A stretch of DNA of 64,000 bases from Allacma fusca (lineage: Eukaryota; Arthropoda; Collembola; Symphypleona; Sminthuridae): assembly GCA_947179485.1 (NCBI GenBank), contig OX359248.1:51966386-52030385 (forward strand). Direction: 5' to 3'. Shown piece after piece: positions 1 through 11,150 of this stretch (positions are counted from its first letter, which is position 1; each line of letters begins with the position of its first letter). Below the pieces are notes generated by a model. It had not been told where the DNA came from. It ran no database searches and saw only the letters and a list, made by a program, of their open reading frames with translations. Position numbers and translations under genes: made by a program.

Positions 1-1272
1 AATATTCGGAATGGCTCATATGTGGAGTGGACTCATAGGGCTTGCTTGGGCTTTGCTCATATAAATTGGACGCTGTTGCTGAGTAGAACAATGTTGTGGG
101 GAAAGGCCGTGCGTATGTATGTGGGGTCTGAGACTCTATTGGACTTGAGGTATGCACACGGATGATTTTCATGGCAAAAGGCTTGTGTTACCAGTGCATG
201 TGTGAGATTGTTATAGAAATGCATTATAATGATGCATACATACGAAATACGAAACATGACTGTACTTGGAGTGCAAGTACATATGAACTATACCTATCAT
301 ATAAGTACATACATATTGGAGTGTATCCACAATTATTCAAGTACATATGAGACTGTATCTACACTGACAGTACATACGACATATCTAGAATTTGAACACA
401 TATGAACCCCTATTTAGTCCGGAGTTACATATGAGTTTGTATTCAGAATAGTTACATATGAGCTTGTATTCAGAATAGTTACATATGAGTTTGTATTCAG
501 AATAGTTCCATATGATCTTGCATTCAGAACAGTTACATATGAACTTGTATCAGGATGGAGTCCCATAAGAGACAATGTTTATAGAAGGAAAAAGTGCATA
601 TGAGACTACGGAAGGGCTTCCCATGGAAGTCCACATGTGAGAGAGTATTTCCAATGGAAGTGCATACCAGATTGTATGGAAGGGCTGAGAGAGATGCGAA
701 GTGCATGGAGATTAATCGGAGGAATGCTTATCCACGAAAGTGAGGTACAGAGGGAAGCCTGGTGTGTACATAATGGTTCATATGGTTGTCAGGGGTGTTA
801 GATATGGGACAGGTTTGGTCGTCATGGAAGGGCTGGGCCGAGGGCTGGATTGGCTTCAAATGGCCATGAATGAGGCGGATTGGTCGGGGGTATTTTCTCT
901 AGAACGGCTGAGAGTGCAGATCCCAGGAGCTCAGACAGAGCAATACATACGATTGCAACTTCGGTTCACATTACTTGCTATGTAACTTCGCCACCAAACT
1001 ACTGTCATAAGAAACATATAGGAGCTAGCACACTGTACATGGAAAAGCTGTCGTATACTCCCGTCCATACATACGAAGACCGTATATATCCCCGTGTATA
1101 GGCCCCTGTAGTCTATATAGGGAGTGAGCCAGTGTCAGTACATATAGAATCTATAAAGCCTGTATGTACGGAGCTGTTGAAGATATAGGGATAGTGTCTC
1201 TGTATGTAAAGAGTGAAACAAGTCTTCTGAAGACGCCTTATAAGATCCCTATGACTTTATATATTGGGAAAA
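1..1272. other. upstream intergenic DNA with decayed TACATATGA-type repeats
   Basis: No gene is seen. From about 270 to 560 the words ACATATGA and TTGTATTCAG recur, first loosely and then as the clean 27-bp array at 423-554. Between 600 and 900, GGAAGGGCT and GAAGTGCAT recur at irregular spacing. The short open frames here are repeat-driven. Confidence 0.6.
423..554. repeat. 27-bp tandem repeat, five copies
   Basis: AGTTACATATGA starts at 423, 450, 477, 504 (with one change) and 531, an exact 27-bp period. Later copies diverge and the last is truncated. Two of three frames contain stops in every unit, so it is not coding. Confidence 0.9.

Positions 1273-1298
<26 letters not shown>
1273..1298. 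repeat. (GT)n microsatellite
   Basis: A pure 26-base GT run followed by degenerate GT. It is the cause of a His-Thr-rich antisense frame that should be ignored. Confidence 0.97.
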
Positions 1299-1308
<10 letters not shown>

Positions 1309-1603
1309 GTGTATTTACATAAGCTATACATCCATTCTCGTGTGCATTTACGTTAGGAAGAAGTTTAGGAAAGCAGTGTGGAGGCAATTCTCTATTTATC
1401 TTGAATTCACTCTTCCGACAGTTGAGCATCACACCACCAACACTACACACAACTCGCACACGAGACTCATTCATCCACTCGTTCCACCACCACACTTTTA
1501 TAGAACCACGTTTACCCTCACGAAAAATAATAACATTATATTGTTGCCAGTCAACAATCAATTCATTTCTGATATTTAAAATATATTGTTCCACTCCTGT
1601 TAT

Positions 1604-1621
1604 ATTATTATTATTATTATT
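1604..1621. repeat. (ATT)n microsatellite
   Basis: Six ATT-type units, inside the possible noncoding exon. Confidence 0.9.
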
Positions 1622-1811
1622 GTCGTTACAATTTAACCACTCTCTCATCCCTCGCCGTCTGGCTTCGTGTGAGTTCAATCTCTTTTGGTTACGTTATAGA
1701 AATATAACCCTCACTGTCTCTATCTCTATCTGTCTCTCTCTCACACACACACACTATAATAATCTCTCCTCCACAACAAAAGTGTTTGGTTCTGTTTCAA
1801 ATTTTTATTAA

Positions 1812-1848
1812 TTGTTGTTGTTGTTGCTGTTGCTGTTGTTATTGTTGT
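1812..1848. repeat. (GTT/GCT)n trinucleotide run
   Basis: GTT repeats with interspersed GCT and ATT. The complement would read as CAA/CAG, but no extended open frame surrounds it. Confidence 0.9.
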
Positions 1849-2229
1849 ACACGTGATTCCAGTGCTTGAACAATTTTAATTTTCGGATTTTATTTCCTCT
1901 CACTCTCTCTCACAATTTGGGGGGAAAAAAGAATAAAATCGATCAATCGTTGTTTGTAAAACAAATATACCTCCAGTGATCCTGTTCTCGTAGTTGTTTC
2001 GTTATTTTACTTTGGATTTAATTTCCATAATAGTGGACCTGTTGTTGTTTTTGTGTTGAACGTTATCATTTTTTCTCATTGATTCCAAAAAATAAAAATA
2101 AAACACACTTGTAAACCATTCATTGTTGTAAGGTTCAAATTAATCCTTTTGGCAGATTTCCCTAAATATTCCGAATGTGATATTGGCATTGGAAAAGGTA
2201 ATCAAATTTTTATTCTCATTGGGTCTCTC

Positions 2230-2359
2230 TTAATTAGTACTTGAGATAATTTTCTATTCCGAGAGTAGTTTCGGGCTGGGGGCATGTAATTGTCAAGTCC
2301 TTAATTAGTTACGCATGGTGGTTATGCAATGGGTGTGAATTTTACTCCAATTTAATTAG
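2230..2359. promoter_or_regulatory. cluster of three TTAATTAG homeodomain-type sites
   Basis: The exact octamer TTAATTAG is present at 2230-2237, 2301-2308 and 2352-2359. TAATTA is the classic core bound by Antp-class homeodomains. The cluster lies about 2.5 kb upstream of the abd-A ATG and just past the donor-like site at 2197, so auto- or cross-regulation by Hox proteins is plausible. This is motif evidence only. Confidence 0.4.
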
Positions 2360-3147
2360 GGCCCTGTCAATTACTCTGTGAGCCCTGTGAGGTGTATACA
2401 TATGAGACTTTCTAATCCCTCTGGTTTCAAAACTTAACTTGCAAAATAATTATTTTAACTTCCAATTATTATACCTATGAGTCAAAAGTGGACGAGTGTC
2501 AATTGCTCAATTGGATCTGGTACTATTTTCGTCCTTCGTAAATAAATCCCTTGAAGTATTACAGTATTTTCAGAGCTGTTCATTCCAGGAACTTCAAATT
2601 GCAGTCAGGGAGTCAATCTTGATATTCCAAAAAGAGCGGGAGAATTTTATAAAACTTTTTAAAAATTTTGGGCTTATTTATCCCAAATTTTATTTTGAGG
2701 GATTCAAAATTCAATGAGGAATATCTAATTTTAAGGAAGCCCACAAATGCTTTTGAGGGAGGTCTTAGCTGAAATTGAAACAGGGGTTGATTTTTTAGGG
2801 GACACATAATTATTTTCTTTAAAATAGGAAGCTTTCACATAGGAGCAATTAAAATAGTGGGAATTAAAGTGTGCATAAATGTCTGAATAAGATTTTTTTG
2901 AGGGAAATAGTACGGATGCTATTTGATGTGTGACAAAATAAAAGGTGACATTGTCCCGGGCAGGAATTAAATACGTGTCATATTGGAAATTGTAATAAGT
3001 CCGAGGAACTGGAGTCTTCGGGATTTGATGACAGTCCTGGAATCCCACTCGAGACTGATGTGAATGTAAATTAAAGTTGATAATGATCCCGGCAAGAGGC
3101 TAATGAGATAAGGACATGGATGAGGGATGGTTTCATGGATCTATTTA

Positions 3148-3158
3148 GCCGCCATTAT
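3148..3158 (+). promoter_or_regulatory. PHO/YY1-like site
   Basis: GCCGCCATTAT matches the PHO/YY1 core GCCAT with favourable flanks. It is 1.65 kb upstream of abd-A. PHO recruits Polycomb complexes at Hox response elements in flies; function here is not shown. Confidence 0.35.
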
Positions 3159-3311
3159 GTACATACGTACATACGCTCCATGAAAGCTGGATTTTTGGGC
3201 CATGCTTGAGCTGTCTTTGCGTCTTGAGTAGACACGGAGTTTTAGGATGTTACACATATGCATCACATTATACGTGCATATGTATGTTTTGGTCCTCGGG
3301 TGCATTACTAC

Positions 3312-3354
3312 TGTGTGTGTATATGTGTGTATGTATGTGTGGAAGGGGGGGGGG
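3312..3354. repeat. degenerate (GT)n tract ending in a ten-G run
   Basis: Alternating GT/AT is followed by an uninterrupted run of ten G at 3345-3354. It is simple sequence of the same kind found throughout the window. Confidence 0.85.
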
Positions 3355-4552
3355 AGCAGGAGAAATCTAAATTGTATAGTTTTTTATAATGGATACTATT
3401 CTTGCTGACGTCTCATATGAGTAGTTTGTTTATGACTATTCTTTTTATTATTCTGACCAGAGCATGGAGTGTAACCATAGTAATTATTTCCTCGTAACGA
3501 GAGCCGTATTTGTCTTAAGGAAGGTTCCCATAAGCCCAGAAATCCCAAGTCCGGCCCTCCTGAGCCTCACTCTTCATTAAAATTGCACCAAATGACCACA
3601 CACATGGATTTATATCTATTTAGTGGGGCAATTATCATCATCATAATTACTGATTATTATGGCATACATGGCGGTTATGACTTACAAATCAGCATTCATA
3701 CTCGGCTGAGGAGGTGTATGCTATTAGTCACAATGTAATGAGCCCAGGGAGGACTTGAGATGCGCAGGGATCTATCTATCTTGGGGGTAATGGAAATGGA
3801 AATAATAAATGAATAACAACAAGAGCATCTTTTCTCAGGCTACAAAATTCACCCTCACATTTTTATTCTCCATTCAGAGTCTAGCATATTATTTATTGTT
3901 ATTTGAGTGGAAATGAAATTTCGTATTCTTCACGGAGTATTGTCAGCGTCTCTTGCTGCCACTACATACATATATTGCTCTAGTTTGAGTATCTACAAAA
4001 AATAATCAGCCCTTCCAAGCCTCCCCGGCACATCCTCTCAGCTCCCCCAATTACACCCAAATTAATGTGAGAAAAAGTGAGACAGATGAGGAAGGGAAGG
4101 GGAAAACAAATAATAATTCTGCCCTGCATTTACGAATTTTATGGCGGGCTCTACAATTAGCTTTTTGCAAAAACGGCTCCAAAAACCCACAACTTCATAA
4201 TTCGATGAGCAAGTTGATTAGCAATGATAAACTGGAGGTAGTCATTTCCGAGACTGAGAGTGGCACTTAGAGAGCAACTCACATAGAAAACTTCTTTTTC
4301 CCACTTGAGAGACTATAGCACATAGGAGGCATGTATACCTGGAGCTACAAATAGATATAGATACATACATACATGTAATATTTGTAATTGAAAACATCCT
4401 CACAGCATGAGCACCCCCCACATTTGTACAAGTATAAAAAAAAGATACGGATCTAATCTTCACCCTTGTAGATCCATAATCTCTGTAAATGAGCGTCAGA
4501 CTCTGGAAATAAATAATTTTTCAGACTAGGAATATTATTTTCTCTCATCCTA

Positions 4553-4568
4553 GTATCTATGTAGATAC
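4553..4568. repeat. short inverted repeat near the putative acceptor
   Basis: GTATCTA and TAGATAC form 7-base arms around TG, about 30 bases before the acceptor-like site at 4600. It is small enough to be chance. Confidence 0.4.
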
Positions 4569-4600
4569 ATGTCTCGGAACTCAAGTATTGTTATTTGCAG

Positions 4601-4805
4601 GAGGTTTAACTTCTTTTGGAAATGTCTTTCAATTACAGAGAAAATGATTCAATATTGCCAACAACGACTCAATCTGTAAAAGGACGGGATTTTTCTGAAG
4701 ATAATACGAAAAAAAAGGAGAGATTTGAAATTTTTCCCAGACTGGGAAGAAGGAAGGGATTGCTTGTTGAGTGATCGGTCCCGAGGTTATAGAACAAAAT
4801 TTTAA
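4601..4805 (+). other. abd-A: putative abd-A 5' leader following a splice acceptor
   Basis: The sequence TTGTTATTTGCAG|GAGG gives a strong acceptor-like boundary at 4600/4601, with a second CAATTACAG at about 4638. Either would splice an upstream noncoding exon onto a short leader ahead of the abd-A start. There is no clear TATA box close to the ATG. The transcription start is unknown, so this stretch may instead be plain promoter-proximal DNA. Confidence 0.35.
4622..4774 (+). CDS. upstream ORF, 50 codons, in the putative abd-A 5' leader
   Basis: An ATG at 4622 opens a 50-codon frame that closes with TGA at 4772-4774, 31 bases before the first abd-A ATG and out of frame with it. The peptide starts MSFNYREND and is charged, with a KKKER run near its middle and RRKG near its end. 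A second, shorter frame starts at 4644 (11 codons). Neither resembles a known family. If the transcript begins upstream of 4622, ribosomes would meet these starts first and translation of abd-A could be reduced or require reinitiation. It could equally be a chance opening. Confidence 0.35.
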   Translation: MSFNYRENDSILPTTTQSVKGRDFSEDNTKKKERFEIFPRLGRRKGLLVE

Positions 4806-5286
4806 ATGATGAATTCAAAATTCATCGATAGTATGTTGCCAAAGTATGGTCAGGGGGACGGGTCTTCCGTGGGGTCAAATCCAGCCGTGAATTACTCTTC
4901 CGCTGTGGCAGCTGCGGCCCGAATGTACCCGTACGTGTCGATGGGTCAGCAGTCCCCCTTTGCAGCCGCGGCGGCCGCCGCGGCTGTGGCGGCTTCCGGT
5001 GGGATGGCAGTGGGGTTCGGCTCTCATCTTGGATCTGGAGGTGATGCCAATGACAAGTCATGTCGTTATAATGCTCCCTCAGTTGCTGACTCTATCAACT
5101 ATACCTTCGCAGCTAATGCGGCCGGACATACGAATGCAGCGACGGCGGCGGGGATTGCAGCCGCGGCCCATTTCTATCAACAGGCAGCCGTGGCAGCTTC
5201 CGGTGGTGACCACTTGGCCAATGCTTGCGGACAGGGCAACCAAGGACTCCCAGACATCCCCCGATACCCCTGGATGTCCATCACAG
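4806..5286 (+). CDS. abd-A: abdominal-A Hox protein, 5' coding exon (partial gene)
   Basis: First coding exon of the Hox transcription factor abdominal-A, which specifies abdominal or posterior-trunk segments and acts in the nucleus with Exd/Hth. Seen, in residues from 4806: MNSKFIDSMLPKY (2-14), RMYPYVS (39-45), an eight-alanine run (53-60), DKSCRY (83-88), HFYQQAA (122-128), LANAC (137-141) and the hexapeptide PRYPWMSIT (152-160). The same blocks occur in the same order in Drosophila abd-A (MSKFVFDSMLPKY, MYPYVS, DKSCSRY, FYQHA, LGNAC, LPRYPWMTLTDWMG). The exon ends ACAG|GTACAG at 5286/5287, phase 1, so G would begin the Asp codon of SITDWMG. Two tandem ATGs (4806, 4809) compete; the second has A at -3 and matches orthologous starts better. 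The long Gln/Ser-rich region of the fly protein is absent. The homeodomain is outside the window. Reading past the donor stops at about 5429; that tail is intron. Confidence 0.94.
4963..4986. repeat. perfect 24-bp palindrome inside the polyalanine codons
   Basis: The bases from CAG at 4963 to CTG at 4986 read the same on both strands, with centre GCGGCCGC. They encode most of the eight-alanine run of abd-A. Alanine codons GCC, GCG and GCT alternate so that the DNA is exactly self-complementary. Confidence 0.95.
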
Positions 5287-8200
5287 GTACAGACTGTACG
5301 TATCCATTTTTTTTTCAAAAATTCTCAAACTCATATAAAAAATCCACTAAAAATTCCAAACCGAAAATACTCACAACTTGTAAATCTCCCTCCATTAAAT
5401 CTACATTCAAAGCTGAAAAACATTTCTAAACCTTTCTGATTTTTCCCGAAGAATTAACTTTTAATAAATTCGAATATGGTTATAAAATTGATTTCAAAGC
5501 TAAATTTTTAAATGCTGACTAAATCCTCGTAATAAACCATCAATTTTCGCTTAAACGTATCATAATTTTTGTTTTATTTCTATGTTTGTATTTTGTTCCG
5601 TCTAGAACGTTTTTTCTCTCCTGAATAATTATTTAATTTTAAATTTCATTCGTTTCAATTTTTTCCAATTTCAGTGTTTCTTGAATAATCCTTGTTTTGT
5701 AATCAATTCACTTTGAATTGCTTTTTGAATTATTACATTAGTTGTTTTAATCCCTTGGTTTTATGAGCCTCTGAGTCAGTTTAAATCAAGTAGGAGTAAT
5801 AGGAAAAAAGATATTTATTGTATAATAAAAATTCTCTAGTTTTTTCTAATTGTATTATTTATAAATGGATCTGTTAGTGTTTCGTGGATTTATTATCCCA
5901 CACTTACCCCAAGAAATGGAATGAAGTCATTCAATTCGGAAAGATGGAGTGGGAAAAGTACGCTGTGAGCTATTTACGATGGAAACACTCATCTGAATTT
6001 GTCACACTCTCCTCAAGCATACTGTCATTTGTTAGTTTAAAAAAGGAGCATAAATATCATATGGGAGACATTATTCTAGGAAAAGTGACTTTGCCAATGA
6101 AATCATGGGAAGGGACTCATCAGAGGGAAACCCTCTGATGAGTGTATGACTCCATACCATGGTGAAAGAGATGATGGTGTGAGGAGACTGAACAAAAGGG
6201 AATTAAATGAATCTAGACAATATACCTTATAATTACAAATGGATGGTTGAGGGAGAGTATTGAGAGTCAAAAGGTCTCAGCTCCATCAATATAATTATTA
6301 TAGAGCCACGTAAGGAGCCCAGGCGTAGGTTGTGGTGAATTGAGCAGCATGAGTATGAGTAATGTGGGTTTTGATACATTAAAAAAACAACCAATTTGAC
6401 TCAATAACATATCTACGGTTACAATTCCCACAAAAGCATCTGTTTGATGCATGAGGACGGAGAGCTCAACTCCCATCAAATTGGCACTGAGAGAACTCAT
6501 TACAAACTACAAATAGATGCATTTAGGTAATCTTTATTTATTTATTGGATTCAAGCCACACTCCCCCTCCCCCCCAAAACAAATACTAACTTCATGCATC
6601 GAACGTATTCGTACATAATAATATTTCTTTACAAAATTATTTCTTGCACCTCCGTAGTAGCAGTACAGTATCTGTTGATGAGGCTGAGGACTCCCTCCGA
6701 TTCCATTGGTTATATAATTGGCTATCAATAAATCGATCTGCTTCTTTTCACAAGAGTATAGTCCACGGGATCTGTGTAATAAATATAAAAGGATTTGATC
6801 ATACAGGAGAAAGTATATAGGGACATAAAGACCAAAGGAAATATCAGAGCATTATCTCATGGATACTAATCCTCCATAAAAATGACTGTAAATGTCCCAC
6901 TCCTTCCCTCTCAAAGAAAGGAGAATGGGCTTGGATTTTATTTTGAGCCACCCAGACATCATTCCTAATGTTCGAAGTCCTGGGAGGAGAGAGATTTAAA
7001 ATTGTCGTTAAATTTCCAAAACAATGTACACAAGCCTCAGTATTGACAGAGGATGGATTCTCAAGATACTCCATAGCCCTTAATTGTACATCAATGTCTA
7101 CATTAGCCCTCCCGAGATTTCCCCCATTTCCTATAAAATCCTATAAAATCAAAAGAGTAGATATTTATGTACGTATCTAAAAGACTGCCATTATTTTATT
7201 TCTTCCTCAAAACCCATCCAAGACTCCATTGTCTTTTGGCTCTGATCGTTTTAGTATCTATTCAATCGCCACTTTAAGCTCCTGTCGTTTGTTTCACTGG
7301 TGTTTTGTTATTTTTATACAAAAAAAAATATCCTGGGGAATTCATATCCATTCATATGGGCACAATGTGGAGAGGAGATTTGGGATAAATGAGTACTTGC
7401 CATTATCATATTGGCTCTGGGAATATGCTCCTCACAATGAGCTTTTGATTGTTATATGGGGCTGGGGGGAGCCATTGGAAAAATTCCTTGGTTTTATTCA
7501 CTTGGGCATTTTTTTAAAACTGGTTTTGTGATGGGAAAATAATTGGAAAATAATTTGCTAGGAACAATATAGAAATTTTTACGGAGGTCTTCGATGACTA
7601 TTTGATTACCTATTTTTGCTCATTCCCCTCTCGGCCACTTGATAAGTCCTGTAAATTACATTTGCATTCCGATGCTTGTGTGTGTGTAGTAGGGACAATT
7701 CCGCAGTAATTTAATCTCGGCCCATAAACATCAGATAAGTTTCCATATGGGAGCTCCATCATCGACAGTAGTGGGAAGGGAGGGAATTGAACTGTAAATA
7801 CAAATTAAAGTTACATTACACATTACAGAGTCCCGTCAATGGGCTTTATTTTCCTTGGAGCACTTTCAACAAGTTATGGTTTGTATGTTTAAGGCCTTTT
7901 TCTCATTATGGATGGGGATGTGACGAGCGTCGGGTAAGAGGCAAATTTGATGGGATTTCAAGTAGGGATTGCATAATTGGGGTCCTTAAATTTTTTTAAA
8001 GGAGCAAAATTATATTTCCCAATAGATTCTAGGAGTAGATATTTCAATTAAGCTCATTATTTCTAATTTGTCAAAAATTGCTTCAAAATTCCTTCCTCAT
8101 AAGTCAACAGAGCTGCACATTTGATTTTTTTTTTACTATTTCAAATAATTTAAGTATGATTTCCTCCAATTGTATAAAATTTATTCTTTACAAAAGCAAC

Positions 8201-11150
8201 TTGCACATATTTTGATAACCCTCTTTATAAAATTGGTCATTTGATTTCGTACTGTTTTATTTGAAATCCAAAATATGACTACTCCTTCAAAATTCTAAGA
8301 GCACTGCTCCTGCCCCGTTATTTAAAAATTGCAAAAGGAGTGGAGATTTTTCCAAGTTGCCTCTTAACCCTCAGACCGAAGGGGATTGTGAAGTCAGTGG
8401 AGGATTTTGAACGGTGCTCAAATAAAGAGCTAAACAACTCGTGAAAAATGAGTTGTGACTGGGGAAATTGGCATAACGAGAGTGGAAAGGGTCTATGTGC
8501 AGAAAATAGAGCAATATCGTGCGGAGTTAGCGTAGTTTTGCAAATCGCTATCTCACTGTAAAGTTGGACATGAAATGATCATTCTCTCGGCTTTGTTAAC
8601 ATTGTAAAAATGTCTGAGGCCACAATATCCCTAATTAAAATACACGCCATTGTCATGAATTTCAAACTTGTGGCTATCAATTGTATCTCCCTGTTTCTCC
8701 CTATACTGTAGTCCCCGTCTCGAGGCCGTACTCCCAGTCATACATACATATAAAGGGTTACTCTTGAAAAAATGTCTGTATAGGTATACAGATACATCAC
8801 AAGCTTAGACTATACCTTTATAGTTATCCCCTCTAAAAAAAAAGTATGAAATACTCCATATGGGCTGGACATTGGACAGTCAAAGTCATTTGCAATTACG
8901 CTCAGCTCTACATAATGGTCGTGAGTGGAGCTTTCAATACAAACGATCATTTGCGAGGAAACCGTGAGTATATATGTGGATAGTTTTGAGGGGATGAGAG
9001 GACTCAACTGTACAAAAAAAATATATAATACGGACTCAAAGGCTTGTGAGTATCCACAATGGATGTATATGATTATGGTGGAAAACACAGGTTGGAAACG
9101 AGAGCTATCCTTCAGTGGTGAGTGTTTTGTGCCGACACAAAAGCTTTTTAACTCACTTGAAAAATTGCCGTCGGACTGATTCTTCTTCACGCAAACTCAT
9201 ACTCCCTTATTACTGAAGGTACATACATACTTGAGCCCGTACTTTATTGCTACGATTCTCCCTTCCTCCTCCTATGGACACAACAAATACAGGGCTATTT
9301 ATTTCACCAATTCCTCCCATGTATGTACCATACTCCTCAATACAATCCCATTTCGCACTTAATCATGCTCCTCAAGTATCTAACAGTATTTTTTTTAGTG
9401 TTGGAATATAAATTGTACCAGAGGAAAAAAAAATTTTTTTTTGAGAGAGAGAGAAATGAACGTGTATATGGTATCGTATATCGGAGCATAAACCTTTTGT
9501 ACGGAGATGGTATCAACTCTCTGATATTGTAATTTTTTGAGGGATAATAGGTAGTACAAGGAGTGGATGATGTAGCTAGGAGCTAGATATAGGTAGATAT
9601 ATTTGTACTAGTTACGGGGGAAGAAATACATACCTGGAGCTGAAGTGTACTGCCTCGATCATAAAGGTACCCTTTCTCGAGATAATTATTGTTTTGACGG
9701 TCCACCCCCCGACGGATTTCGTGTTAGTTATGGGCTTGGATTGAGGAATCAAGATCCAACGAGGAGATATATATTCCTGGGCTTGAGCTCTCCGTCTCCT
9801 ATATGACCATTTCCAGCCTGGGACTAGAGGCCTATGGCTAATCAAGGAAACGACTCGAGGTGTAATTGAGTATTAAATCCCCTATAAATATACCATTTAC
9901 CGTACTAAATTAAAATTACTCGCATGTACATAACTCCAATTTTTATCAGGCTTATGGTTCTTTCCCAACTGCAGTAGCATGATTATTATTCTTTCGTATA
10001 ATTTCCCTCACGTAGTATGAGAAATACCATTTCATTTTTTCTCAAATGAGAAATATTTCCATCAATTTTCTTATTCATTCCGTCATTGAGAAATTTTTAG
10101 TGGAATTGTTTCATAGGGATTTGTACGTAAAGGAACATTTTTCCACAAAATTATTATTATTGGAATTTGTCTATCCAAATGCTACTCCTAGCTTATAATA
10201 ATTACCTATAAAATATGTGGGAATATTTTAAAATTCAAAATCTCACTGAAATTGTGAAGGAACTAAAAGGAGTCAATTGAGTTGAATTTTCTCAAGAATT
10301 GATTTTGTGAAGCTCTTGAGTTTAAAATAATACAAAGCTCCTGTAAACTCCAGGCTTTAAAAACTAGAGCTTTCCTCACAAGGGGGAAAATATTAAGGGA
10401 ATTCCTGCTGAAGTAAATGTTATTTTTTGACACACGATCATCTGATTGCGATACTAAGATTTAGCTTGCAATTCAACGAGGGGAGTTACTGTACTAAATT
10501 CAAGGAATATTTACATTACTAGCTCTAAATCCGCTGAGTTTCTTGGGTTCCTGGAGAATCCACACTTTGTGTGTGGAGTTGTGTTTTGTGGAGAGGTGGA
10601 AATAGACGAATTTTCGGAGGCTCATGTGCCATGGAAGGGATTGGAGGGCTGAGGAAAAAGTTAATGGGTTGAGGAAAGGCAAGATATGGAATTCATTTCT
10701 CGTCGAAATTATAATGGAGAGAAAGAGAGCACGTTACGTTTATAGTTATGAGAGTCGGGAAGCTCAGGTTGGAATGGGAGATTTGAGCGCTGTATTTTAG
10801 CATTAAGTTCGCCATTCATTTGCATTCGCCCGATGGCCAAACACGCTTTTGACTCGGATATAGTAAATAGTTGTTGGGTTTAGGTATATAGGCAGTCACC
10901 CAGGGGTTGGTTGGCTGTTGGGAGTGTTATAGTGCACAAAACTAAAATTCCATGTAGGAAAAAGCCTGGGAAAACAAGAGACGATAGTTTGAGACGATAG
11001 TCGGAGATGCAGGGACTTGATTTGAACGCCCGCTCTTGGTCACGCACGCCTTGTAGACAATGGGGTATCTGCAGTCATAACAGTAGTAATATTAAAAGAG
11101 AGAACACAATGAGCCTAGTCAACTAACTCACACATATAGGGCTACTATAG
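5287..11150. other. 5' part of the intron: no gene, few microsatellites
   Basis: AT-rich sequence without a recognisable exon. There is no GA/CT array longer than about 12 bp (the longest is near 9443). The hairpin at 6115-6143 stands out. Short open frames at 5884-6138, 7229-7531 and 8810-9190 have no family features. Confidence 0.6.
6115..6143. repeat. perfect hairpin, 13-bp arms with AAA loop
   Basis: ACTCATCAGAGGG is followed by AAA and then its exact reverse complement CCCTCTGATGAGT. It lies in the intron about 830 bases after the abd-A donor. No U-tract follows and no other gene is nearby. Confidence 0.9.

Larger units (their letters stand above)
1380..2197 (+). other. possible noncoding 5' exon
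   Basis: This stretch differs from its surroundings: it is CA/TC-rich, lacks the TACATAC words common in the first kilobase, and carries GTT and ATT runs. It ends in GGAAAAG|GTAATC, a donor-like boundary at 2197/2198. Joined to the acceptor at 4600 it would make a leader for abd-A. The left limit is arbitrary, and there is no transcript evidence. Confidence 0.2.
2400..4600. other. abd-A upstream region without recognised gene
   Basis: AT-rich noncoding DNA. It holds the PHO-like site at 3148-3158, a second related motif (CATGGCGGTTAT, near 3670), a degenerate GT tract with ten Gs at 3345-3354, and several TAATTA-like words near 3640. Short open frames at 2496-2717, 2731-3048 and 4067-4270 show no recognisable domains. 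Confidence 0.5.

Noticed and set aside
423-554. Spaced repeats considered as a CRISPR array
   Set aside because: The units are directly adjacent without unique spacers and the genome is eukaryotic.
1-4805. Search for a mir-iab-4-like hairpin, which in flies lies between abd-A and Abd-B
   Set aside because: No stretch resembling the mature iab-4 sequence was found by eye; it may lie further left.
4822-5318. Antisense frames across the abd-A exon
   Set aside because: They are shadows of the GC-rich alanine codons and Hox coding sequence.
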